64,000 nucleotides of DNA from a virus: positions 45,716 to 109,715 of the IMG/VR virus record IMGVR_UViG_3300042396_000691. One strand, 5' to 3'. This document shows positions 34,168-44,600 of this stretch, piece by piece. The notes beneath the pieces were generated by a model. That model was not told where the DNA came from and ran no database searches. It worked only from the letters and a program-made list of their open reading frames with translations. Positions within the stretch are counted from its first letter, which is position 1; each line of letters opens with the position of its first letter. The translations under genes were made by a program, and so were the position numbers.

Positions 34168-35412
34168 TTAAACAAAATCCCCGCCATAAGTCCAAGTAAC
34201 ACTTCTGGTGACTTTTCCAGATCTTTCATCGTAAGTTTTTTCATCCTTATCAACAAAAGAATTTCCTGCTGGCTTATACTCGCTTACCGATGGTTCACCA
34301 TTGCTACCATCTTTATATATTACCGTAATATTCACAGATAAACTACCCTGTTTTTTAGTACCAAATCTTTGTAAGATTGGCCCTGTTGGTTTTCCAATGG
34401 CTGCAATAGAAGCATAAAATTCTGTTGGTACATTATCGGTTATATCTACAGTCCTATAAATCTCACCAGCCTTTTCAATTCCACCAGAAGCATCCATATT
34501 TACTGTTATAGTTCCAGCTACAACATTTCTTGAAACAGAAATAGACTTTATTTTATCAGTGGTAGAACCATCATAAGCATCTCCAATTTCTGGAATTGTT
34601 ATTGTTCCAAGATAAGCATTTGCATTTGCGTACTTATCTCCACCTCCTGGACCAGCAAGACCTTTTATACTTATTTGTTTTGAAAAACTTTTAAAAATTG
34701 AATCAGCAGATTCTTTTATAGAATATGTTTCTTCAACTAAGGCACTTGTTTTACATATAGTCCAACTCTCTGTGCATTCAACTGAGTTTTTTTCAGTGTT
34801 AACTGTATAGTTAGTCGTTTTATTGTAAGCAGAACCTGTTGTGGATGGTAAATAACTTGCACCATCAGTAAAACTAGATGAAGCTGGTAACTTTGTTATA
34901 GCCAATTGATAAGTTGCAGTTTCAGAACTATTTAATGTAATACTTCTAGATCTTGTTACTTTTACAAATCTGTCATATTCATCCGCTGGATCTAAAGACC
35001 AATTTTCATCAACATCTTGTGATTCAAATAAAACCTTTTCAAAAACTATTGTGTAATCAGCAAAAACACTACTTGGATCAGCTTGATAAGATTTTGATTT
35101 TAACTTTACCTTACCAGAAAGAAAGGGGGCACTCATTGTGCCAGTAACAAATAAGTTATTTACAGAATGAACAACTAGTCCTTCTATTACTGAATATGCT
35201 GTATTTATTTTTCCAAGTCTTCCAAATTCATTGTCTTGTGCAAGATCTACAACATCTCCGTTATTGTTTTTTGCAAGAGAAAGAGCTTTACCCTTTAAAG
35301 TTACTACCAATACGCTCTTTTTTACTTTTCCACTTTCTTTAAATTCGTTCTCTGTTTGTACTGTCACAAGCGGTGTTGGAACTATAGGTGTTCCATTAAG
35401 AGTTATTGCCAT
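34168..35412 (-). CDS. Tail structural protein, paralogue A, 414 aa
   Basis: A 414-residue Ser/Thr-rich protein, not assigned to a family. It is a diverged tandem copy of the next upstream gene (35413): ENEFKESGKVKKSVLVVTLK aligns with TEFLSSGKLEKYLFNISVK, GPILQRFGTKKQGSL with GPLFQDIGIKKVHTK, and the C-termini KVTRSVTWTYG and KTTRTTVFIWS agree. Starts directly after the upstream stop. Likely a distal tail component between tape measure and hub. Confidence 0.62.
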   Translation of the reverse strand: MAITLNGTPIVPTPLVTVQTENEFKESGKVKKSVLVVTLKGKALSLAKNNNGDVVDLAQDNEFGRLGKINTAYSVIEGLVVHSVNNLFVTGTMSAPFLSGKVKLKSKSYQADPSSVFADYTIVFEKVLFESQDVDENWSLDPADEYDRFVKVTRSRSITLNSSETATYQLAITKLPASSSFTDGASYLPSTTGSAYNKTTNYTVNTEKNSVECTESWTICKTSALVEETYSIKESADSIFKSFSKQISIKGLAGPGGGDKYANANAYLGTITIPEIGDAYDGSTTDKIKSISVSRNVVAGTITVNMDASGGIEKAGEIYRTVDITDNVPTEFYASIAAIGKPTGPILQRFGTKKQGSLSVNITVIYKDGSNGEPSVSEYKPAGNSFVDKDEKTYDERSGKVTRSVTWTYGGDFV

Positions 35413-36699
35413 TTACTCACTCCATATAAAAACTGTAGTTCTTGTTGTTTTTCCAGCAGCAAGATTTTTTTGTACATTATCAGATTCAATTATATAATCA
35501 GCAGTTGGAGCATATTCTAGCGTATCTAATGTAATACTAGTAAGAGAAACAGCCTCTATGGTTACTGTTTTTGTATGAACTTTTTTTATGCCAATGTCTT
35601 GAAACAATGGTCCACCACCACCATAGATTGTTTGATGTATCACATATGTGTCTGGTGGATTAGCCAATATTCCCATTTCTGTTATGTTTACTTTTCTACT
35701 TTTTGAACCATCTGTTGGTTTAGGATAATCTTCTACTTGATAATCGTAATTAATTATTCCTTTAACTTCATCATGACTTTCTGATGTTGACACAATTGTA
35801 ATAGCTGCGTAGGTTGCAATTAATGCATTCTTAACAGTTGTCCATAAGGTAGATGCTGGACCATATCTATCACCACTACCACCGTTTAATCCAGCTATAG
35901 TTCCACTAATTGAAGTTGTTCCTCTAAAAGAATTAGAGTCACTTTTTTGCGTTATTGTTTGCTCATGAGTTGCTAATGCATCTTCGCCAGTTGCTGGATT
36001 ATGATACGATATTTCAACATCAGCAGAAACTTCATTGGTTGATGTGTTTACTCTATAAGATACTTTTTTATTGTGAGAGTTACTAAATGTTCCACTAGTA
36101 GCACCACTTATATCTGCTGGTATTGTAGAAGCTATATTCTCATCAACTTTTGCTTTGGCCTTTTTCCATCCTAGTTCCCATATGCCGTTAACATTTGTGT
36201 CTTTGCATTTTGCAGAAATTTTATGAGAAACTTTTGTGAATCTTTTATCTTCTTCATTTAATTCTACAGTCCAAGATTGATCGAAATTTAGATTTATCTG
36301 ATTTGCTGCTGGAACTTTTACACCATTGTATGTAAATGAATCAGCTTCCATTTCAATGCTATAATCTGAATAATCAACCCAAATGCCTTCGTCAAAAGAA
36401 ACTGATTTAATTCTACCGCTACAAGAAAATGTTCCAGTTCCATTTCTAGATGTAAACGAAAAGTTTTTTATTTCGCCATCTGAGCTATATGCACATGTAG
36501 AATTTATAGTCTGCTGTTGTGCAAGTATATAAGCATGTTTTGCAGCAGTTGTAGCACTTTGAGAAGCTACTATTTTTCCTTTTACAGATATGTTGAAAAG
36601 ATATTTTTCTAGTTTGCCACTTGACAAAAATTCTGTTTGTTGAGATACGCTTACAGATTGTATTGGGTTTAATTGTAAACCATTAAAAATTGCTGGCAT
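35413..36699 (-). CDS. Tail structural protein, paralogue B, 428 aa
   Basis: A 428-residue protein paralogous to the product of 34168-35412, sharing start, middle and end motifs. Beta-rich with repeated Ser/Thr and aromatic residues and no cysteine cluster, as in tail tube or distal tail folds. AACGAGGT precedes its ATG. The gene lies one base from its neighbours, so the pair is co-translated. Exact role unknown. Confidence 0.62.
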   Translation of the reverse strand: MPAIFNGLQLNPIQSVSVSQQTEFLSSGKLEKYLFNISVKGKIVASQSATTAAKHAYILAQQQTINSTCAYSSDGEIKNFSFTSRNGTGTFSCSGRIKSVSFDEGIWVDYSDYSIEMEADSFTYNGVKVPAANQINLNFDQSWTVELNEEDKRFTKVSHKISAKCKDTNVNGIWELGWKKAKAKVDENIASTIPADISGATSGTFSNSHNKKVSYRVNTSTNEVSADVEISYHNPATGEDALATHEQTITQKSDSNSFRGTTSISGTIAGLNGGSGDRYGPASTLWTTVKNALIATYAAITIVSTSESHDEVKGIINYDYQVEDYPKPTDGSKSRKVNITEMGILANPPDTYVIHQTIYGGGGPLFQDIGIKKVHTKTVTIEAVSLTSITLDTLEYAPTADYIIESDNVQKNLAAGKTTRTTVFIWSE

Positions 36700-36700
36700 T

Positions 36701-38680
36701 TTATACCTCGTTTACTTTTATAAACATGTTCATATCAGCAAAATGGCTTGTGTGAAAATTAAGTCCATGCATATGTAAATATAATTTATTGTCTGCCCCT
36801 ACTACAACATTTGGAATGCTTAAATTAACAAAAGAATTTAAATTGTCGTGTCCTTTTTGAAATAAGTCTACATAATTATTCAAAGATGTTTTACCTTCTG
36901 TAAATAAATTCATAATATTTGCATAGTGTTCATTATCTCTAGAAACAAATAAGTCCATTTGCCCATTATTTGGCAGATAACCTTGAGATGTTCCAGTTCC
37001 TTCTATATAAAGTGTTTTTTCTATAGTTTTTCCCAAAGTGTCATTAAACAATGTTAAATTTAAATAGTTTTGAATATCTTCTTTAATTGTTAAAGACTCT
37101 GTGTATAAACTCATTCCAACAGAAAGATCCCCTATTAATGGAACTTCCATATATAAATTAAAACTTTGATGCTCACAGCTTCTAATGAAAAGATCTATGC
37201 CCTTATAGAATATTCTTATTGCCTCATCGCCCTGCATATAAAGGTTTGTTTTACCATCAAAAGGTATTCTTTTAGGTCCACTAATATAAAGTGGCAATAT
37301 TTTTTGAGGGTCTTGTTTTAAAAATAATTGCATTTTTTCATCAACTATGCATTTTACAAACATAGTTAAATTTGATTCTGTGTTTGAAAGTGTAAACAAT
37401 GACATTGAATTTTCTGGAAATGATTTGGTGAATAATCTTCTAATTCTTGTGCTTCTTCCAGCACCATCTATAAATAATGTTGCAGTATTTGAATAAGCAC
37501 CTCTGACATATAGGTTTTTTAAAGATGTATTTTTAGCATTTGATTTAACAAACAAGTTTAATGCGGATATAGGGTTTGCTTTTAAAAACATCGTCATAGT
37601 TTTAATAAAATCTTTATTGCCATGAGTAAATAAATTTAAATTGTTTTCTTCTGCGTTTTTAATAAACAATGAAACATTAGGTATTCCAACATTTATTGAA
37701 TCTAAAAAATAAGTTAATGAAAAACTATTGCTTATGGCAGGAGTTACACATGGGTTTGTAAACCTTAAAGTAAAATCTCCACCTGGATATATTTTTAAAT
37801 TTGAAAATGTTACTATACCATCTACAGCTTGTACCATAGTTGTACCAATGAATGCTCCTGTTCCAGTGTATATTTCTGCTGTAACTCGTAAATTAGAAGA
37901 GGTTACTACTTGATTATAAGCATCTCTAACCTCTATGACTGTAGCACCTAAAGCAACATTAGTGTAAGTGCCTGTTGGCTGAGTAGTTATGACCAATTGT
38001 GTTTCAGTAGTTATCTCATTACAGTAGATGGTTTGTATAAGGTCTATTTCTGTAGAATCAATTGCTTCGTCATATATTCTTAAGTCATCTAATTGATAGC
38101 CGTTAAAAGTATTAGTTATAAAAAATATGTTTGTATTATCAACTATCCTCTCTGTGCTAAACGGTATTGAATAATCTAATGTGTTTGGAGTTGGTGTTGT
38201 GCCATCAAAAAAAAGATCTTGTTGTGTTCCATTTAATGCCAAAGATAATGGTTCAGTTGGGCCTCTATAAATAATTATTATGTTTGTAAACTGTTGACTA
38301 AAATCATTTGCACCTAATTTTATTAAAGCTACTCCAGAATCAAAACCATTATTAAATCCAACGCTTAAGCTGTCTGTCGATGTTTTTATTGAAATGTAAA
38401 ATCTTGTATTTCCACCACCATAAATTTGAAAAATAATATCTTCTTCAACACCTTTTACCCAAAAAGATATTGTCCAAGGTGCATCTACCGTTGATGGCAA
38501 TGGGTTTGATTGTGTAAATACGCCACTAGTTAATGGGCCATGATAGCCATCTTGAAAGTTTAAACATTTTTGAACTAGCCCATCAACAAATGTGACAAGA
38601 CCTCTAGTATTAGAAAAATCTAAGTTTCCTATACTGTCAGTCAAGTCGCCATTGAATTTCCATTGATGTATTAATGCCAT
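36701..38680 (-). CDS. LamG/Ig-like tail protein with LFxxG repeats, 659 aa
   Basis: Residues 1-220 form a concanavalin/LamG-type lectin domain (MALIHQWKFNGDLTDSIGN, WTISFWVKG, FNGYQLDDLRIYDEAI). Residues 225-330 look like an invasin-type Ig domain (TQPTGTYTNVALGATVIEV, GTTMVQAVDGIVTFSNLKI). Residues 335-659 are about 20 degenerate repeats of a short beta unit, xxLFxxG/xxLYxxG, spaced 15-20 residues. The architecture suggests a cell-surface-binding tail fibre. AAGGA before the ATG; the gene follows the tape measure stop by 18 bases. Confidence 0.7.
   Translation of the reverse strand: MALIHQWKFNGDLTDSIGNLDFSNTRGLVTFVDGLVQKCLNFQDGYHGPLTSGVFTQSNPLPSTVDAPWTISFWVKGVEEDIIFQIYGGGNTRFYISIKTSTDSLSVGFNNGFDSGVALIKLGANDFSQQFTNIIIIYRGPTEPLSLALNGTQQDLFFDGTTPTPNTLDYSIPFSTERIVDNTNIFFITNTFNGYQLDDLRIYDEAIDSTEIDLIQTIYCNEITTETQLVITTQPTGTYTNVALGATVIEVRDAYNQVVTSSNLRVTAEIYTGTGAFIGTTMVQAVDGIVTFSNLKIYPGGDFTLRFTNPCVTPAISNSFSLTYFLDSINVGIPNVSLFIKNAEENNLNLFTHGNKDFIKTMTMFLKANPISALNLFVKSNAKNTSLKNLYVRGAYSNTATLFIDGAGRSTRIRRLFTKSFPENSMSLFTLSNTESNLTMFVKCIVDEKMQLFLKQDPQKILPLYISGPKRIPFDGKTNLYMQGDEAIRIFYKGIDLFIRSCEHQSFNLYMEVPLIGDLSVGMSLYTESLTIKEDIQNYLNLTLFNDTLGKTIEKTLYIEGTGTSQGYLPNNGQMDLFVSRDNEHYANIMNLFTEGKTSLNNYVDLFQKGHDNLNSFVNLSIPNVVVGADNKLYLHMHGLNFHTSHFADMNMFIKVNEV
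36704..37678 (-). repeat. Protein-level LFxxG repeat array in the LamG protein
   Basis: Roughly 20 units sharing LF or LY plus a hydrophobic residue, one further residue and Gly or a small residue: for example LNLFTHG, LKNLYVRG, ATLFIDG, LPLYISG, TNLYMQG, IDLFIRS, KTLYIEG, MNLFTEG, VDLFQKG and LYLHMHG. DNA identity between units is low, so the array is old or under divergent selection. Confidence 0.6.
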
Positions 38681-38698
38681 AGGTAATCCTTAGTTTAA

Positions 38699-41600
38699 TC
38701 AAAGTTCATTTCTTTTAAATCCAGTAATAGCATTTTGTATTTGTGCTGCAATATTCAATGTTATTCCAGATAATGATTGCTGTATTGCTTGTAGTACACT
38801 TGGGGTATTAAAGCTTATATTCAACAATAATGGTGACATAGCTAAATTTATTGTGCTTGGTATACGATCTAATGCAGAGGTTAAATCATTTACTGCCATT
38901 TCAAAATTACGACTACTAGAAGTCATGGCCGATGCAGCAGTATTCATAATTGATACCGCTTGATTAAAAGTTGAACTTGCAGAATTAAATGATCCAGAAA
39001 CAACTTGTAAAGTTTGATTTAGTGTTCCTGCACCAACAGCCACAGATTCTCCCGCAACTCGTAAATTATTTCCTGCATTATTTAATTCGCTAGAATCAAA
39101 GGTTGAAATTGCTCCACGACCTTTACCACTTCCACCATCATAGTAGCCAACTTTTCCACCCTTGGCATAATTATTAACTCTATCTAAAAATGCAGTTCCA
39201 ACTCTATCTACTGCTGGCTTACTTACAACAAACTCTCCTGGTGTTAACATAGCTGGTTGAGTATCGGTGCTTGAACCACCATTGGCCATAAATCGGAATG
39301 GCCGAACAGGACCAGAACTAAAGACTGGGTTTCCTTGTACTCTATTTGCTAAACTAAAATAGCGGTTAGGGGCTGGTCTTGGTGGAGTAATTTTTTGAAA
39401 CGGTGCATCGTAATGCGACATTCTTGCATTTTTAATAGTGTCTAAAGCTTGAGTTGCTGCGACATCTGTATTGTTTACTGATAAACTTCCTAGACCATCT
39501 TTTTGCAAGGAAGATATTGCCTGTTGAGCTATGCCCACATTACTTCCAGGCATACTAGCAAGGCTGCTTCCAGCCAAAGCTTTATTAGCACTAACGCCTT
39601 GGAATGATTGATTTCCAGCTTTGCTAAAGCCAAGTTCATTTATATAGTCTTTAAGACTAACCTTATCATAATTTTGACCATTATCACCATGATTTGGTGG
39701 ACCACCAATTAATCCAGATATATAACGACTTCCAACAGCCGATGTTCTATATCCAGTTATTGGTGCTCTAGAAATTTCTTTATTGTTTAAGATGTCATTA
39801 AAAACTGAATCTTCCATTGCAAATTTTGAAGCACCAGCCAATTTTGCTGAACCGTATCTGGAATCAGATACTGCATTTAATCCACCAACATAATTGGGGA
39901 TTGGACCACCACTAAAAGAAATATTACCAGATCCAACTCCACCAAATTCTTTTGAATGTTTTTCAAGAATTTCAGTGCCATAATTGAAACTGTAATATTT
40001 AAATAAATCTGGTCTATTTAAATTTCCTGACCTATCTGCCCTATAGTTAGCTAAATTTCCAAGAGTATTTGCAGTGACTCTAGGGTTATAGACTCTGGAA
40101 GCTAAATAGCCCTGTGTTCCTATGTCAAAATCTGTCCTTCTTTTTTCATATCTAGTAGGTCTATACCGTTTACCACTAGCCATGTCATAAAGACCAGTTC
40201 CTTGATCAGCCATTCTATCCATTTCATTGTTATATCTTGGTCCAGAGCTTATATATCCCCTGCCTGGAGATTGTCCAGAATACCTAGCGTACATTGGGTT
40301 TATAGCTGTAAGATTACCACCACGATTTAAATACTTTACCGCCCCACCACTGTTAAGATTTTGCAAGAGAGGGAGATTAGCAGCAGTTGCCCTAGCATTA
40401 ACTACATACTCACCGGGAGATAGTATTGCTGGTACAGTATCAGTACCCTTTGCGACAAAGAAGGATGGGTCAGGGTTTGGAGCACTGCTTGGAACAATAC
40501 CGCCAGAGGCCATAGCAAGAGGTTTTTCAAAATTGTCTTCTTTAGCACCAATCCAATTATATTTTATACCTTTGTTTTTTTCAAAATAGTCATATATGTC
40601 TTTTGAAACGACTTCTTTTTCATCTGGAATGCTCAAATCTTTTTTTAGTTTATTCGAGTCATATTTAAAGAAATTTTCTTTAGTTTCTACATTTCCATCA
40701 TTAGAACTGTATTGTAATGCATCAAATCCTGTGTTAAATAAATTGTTGTTAAAAAATGGAACTATTGCAGTAAGTTTTTTACCAAAGTCTTTGCTAAATT
40801 GTTCTAATATTAAAGCATTTTCTTTTTGCCTTTTTTCAATTTCAATATTTTGATATTGTGGCCATAGTCCAGCATAGTTTTTTTCTGTTAATCCATTGTT
40901 TTGATCATTGTAATAAATTTTATCATTTATGTTTTTTATTAAACTAATATAATCTAACAAATTATCTTTTGTTGTTTCTTCTTTGTAAACACCACCAAAT
41001 AATTCTTGTTCAAGAATGTTTTTTAAATTTATTCTTTTTTCTTTATCCGCATCTATCATTTGTGGCTTATCTACCAAAGGATCTCCATATGACATATATG
41101 GTTCCATTAATGAAGAAACTTTTGCACTTTGTTCATTTACATAATCATCAGATCTTATTTTTTCGATTGGTGGTGCATCAAGTCTTAATTTTTTACCTGT
41201 GTCTTTTATTTTTTGATCTTCTCCAGCTTTAAGTCTTTCAGCAATTTCAATTTTACTATACAGTTCTTGTGATCTAATAGACTCTATGTCAAAAACTTCA
41301 TATTTTCTGTTCAAATCTTTTATTGGATAACCTTTATCATTTGATGGCTTAACACCAAGTGATTTTGCTATTTCCACTATTTTTTGTTCATTTTGATCGT
41401 CAAACAATATTTTTGGTTCAAGCTCTGAAATATTTGATAGGTTTTTATCTTGTTTAAACAATCTTCCAAATATTGCACTTTTATCATAATCGTTTATTTT
41501 TCCAGAATCGCCTTTTCCAAGTTTTTTCAAAATGGAATCTATGGAATCCGAGGCTTTACCATCTGGATTATATTTTTCTCTGATTTTATTAAGTTGTCCT

Positions 41601-44600
41601 TCGCTTGCACCACTTTTTTGCAAAGGGCTTATTTCTGAGATAAACGATTCTGGTATTCCTCGTTCACCTTTGTTTTTTAACTTTTCAAAAAGTATTGCAT
41701 CTTCTATTGAAGTATAGGGATTTTCATTAAGATATCTTTGATTTGTTAAATCTTTAAATCTACTATCTGTTACCATTCCATAAGATTCAAGTTCATCAGC
41801 GTACTTATTGAGATATAAAGAAGGATTGTTATTTAATTCTTTTGTGTATGATTCATTATCTGCATCATCAAAAAAAGCAGCGTGATCAGTACCCATGCCC
41901 CTAGCATCAAATCTTGGTTGTAAATATTTTCTTAAATATTTTGCTTCTTCTCTTTTTCCCTTTTTTAAATTTTTAGCATATGCATTTGAAAGTGTTTTAT
42001 ACTGTGCAATTATAAGTCCAATTCCAGCACCAACTAATGTGGCACCTGGAATAGGAATAGCAGTTCCAGCAAGTGCTCCAGCAGCTATTGCTCCACCAGT
42101 AGAAACTAATTCTCCAGTGCCTGTTGTATCAGCATTGCCTCCACCAAAGATTGATTCTGAATCTTGATATTTTTTCTTGTCGTATAAATTTGCAATTTCT
42201 GGAAAAGCTTGCCCATAAGTTTCAACAGCCTTTTGAAGCCTCACAGGATTTATATCAGATGTAAGAGAAGTTCCTATTGCCTCTAAATCACTAACTGTTT
42301 GAGGTAAAAATGCTAACCCCAAAGGTCCAGCAAATGGGGCAACTCTTGGTATTCTTGTAAATAATTCAAACAAAGGAATAATTGCTGCTGATGTTGCTGC
42401 TTCTTGACCCAATTTTTTCTTAATTTCACTTGGATCAACACCATACATAGAATCAACAATTGCTGTTCTAGCAAGTGGTAATGCCATTTGTGCATAAGCC
42501 CCATACTTTGCTATTGTTTTTCCACCATCTGCCATTTTAAATTTTGGAGAATTAGTAATTATTTTGTTGGCATTACCTCCAGCCCTAACTACTTGCCTAT
42601 TTACTTCTACAGAAACTCCTTTATTTTTTTCCCTTACTTTCTCTACAGCCCCCATTATTTGATTAATATCTCCACTTTTTGAAATGTCTTTATATTCATT
42701 TAGAACTTGAGTCATTTCACTTGAGGTGACACCTTTGCTTGCTAATATTTCTCTAATTGTCTGTTGTTTAGGTTGTGCAACTGGTTTTGGTAATTCAGCT
42801 ACAATTGGTTGCGGTTTTGGTGGCAATTTTGTTTCTGGTAGTACTTCACTTGGTTGAGTGCCAGTTCTTCCATCTGTTCCTTTTCCTGCATCATTTAAAT
42901 TTGGTTTATTGCCTGTTGTTACATCAACTTTTGGTGGCAATTTTACTTCTGGTGGTAATTCAACTTTTGGTATAGGCTTAACCGTTGGCTTAACTTCTGG
43001 TGGAACCACTGGCCCAACGAATGGTTCTGGTGGTAATGGCCCAACGAATGGTGCTGGTGCTGGTGGTCCAAAGATAGGTTGTCTGACTAATGGTAAAGGT
43101 CTTCTTCCATCAGCATTCAACCGCATTCTTGGACCGCCCCTTTGAGCTTCTATTACATTTCTTCTATCTTGTAGTATTTGCTGTTGTCTTAAAGCTTGAG
43201 CTTCTTGTGCTCTTATTTGACCTGCTCTTAATTCAGCAGCAGAATTATTTCTATCATTTCTAAGTCTTTCTCCAAGAATTCCTATAACACCCCTTGTTTG
43301 TCTTTCTCTTATTTCTCTTGGATCTAATAAACCAATAATTCCAAAATCTGTTCTGAAATTTTTAGGTTTTTCAAAACTAAAGACAGTATTTTTTATAGGA
43401 TTTTGAAGTGCCTCAAAATGAGTTGTTCCAGATTTATTTTTAAGTATTTTTTCATTTAAAAAATTAGATTCACTTTTCATTAAATCTTTAATGTTATTTT
43501 TTGAATCAATTTTTACATTTACATCAGATGGTGTTGTTTTTTTAACTTCTGAAGTAACTGGCTTTGCCATATCTCCTGTTTTATAATCAGCTATCTGATT
43601 TTCAAACTTATTTTGTTCAATAGCATTCTTAATAAAAGCTTCTTTTCCCTTTTGACTTAAATCTTGATATTTTGATAAATCATCCATGTTTAAATTTTTA
43701 ATAATTCGACTGGCTTTTTCAGTTTCCAAAAATTTTTGTGGTGTTTCTATATTTTTACTATTTAAAAATTCAACCCTTTCGGATTGTGACATTGTTTTAA
43801 ATTTTTCTATTTCTTGTTGAGTTAACTTTGCATTTTTTATTTGTTCGCTTAAAGTAGTAGCAACAGGTTTAACAGGTTCAACAGGAGCTTCACCCTCTGG
43901 ATAAACATCAACTGGTTTTTGAAAGAATTTTATTGTTTTATTGATTGCTGCTTTAGCAAGAAAATATCCAGGAACACCGATTCCAGTAGCAAGAATACCA
44001 GCTTTTATAAAATCTTCTGTGTTAAATTCTCTGTCTAAATCAATTACTTTATTTAAATCTGTTATATTTGTTAAAGGTTTATCTGCTGTGCCAGTATAAA
44101 CTTTTTTTGGATCTGCCCCTTTTAATTCATTTGTAAATGCAAATACTGCACCAGCAGTAAGTCCTGTTTTTAAAAGTAAAGATCTTAAAGATTCTTTTGG
44201 TGCAAACGATATATTTTTTGATGGAATCTTACTTGATGAAACTTTTTTTGAAGAATTAATATCAGGTGCATCTATAATCTTCTTAGGTTTTGACAAATCA
44301 ACTATTGGATTTTCTATTTTAGGAGGAAATAATGTATGAATACTTGCTTCGTTGTTTGGGCCACTTATATTTAATCCTTTAATTTTTTCAGCAGCAATAT
44401 CTGGTGAATATGCTCTTTTTATAGCTTCTTTAACAAGTTCTACTTCAATGCCTCTATTGCCAAATTTTCCCCCTAAAATTCCATCTAGTGCAATTGGTTT
44501 TCCTGCTTTAATGTCTTTTGCAATACTTTGATGAAAACCACTATTGTAAATATCTGCCATAGATTCATCGCTAGCATGATCAAGCATACTTAGTAATGCC

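Noticed and set aside
40227-43145. Several + strand ORFs within the tape measure gene (for example at 40227, 42858 and 45597)
   Set aside because: They are mirror images of Gly/Pro/Ala-rich coding on the - strand, have no plausible ribosome sites and are embedded in a long conserved frame.
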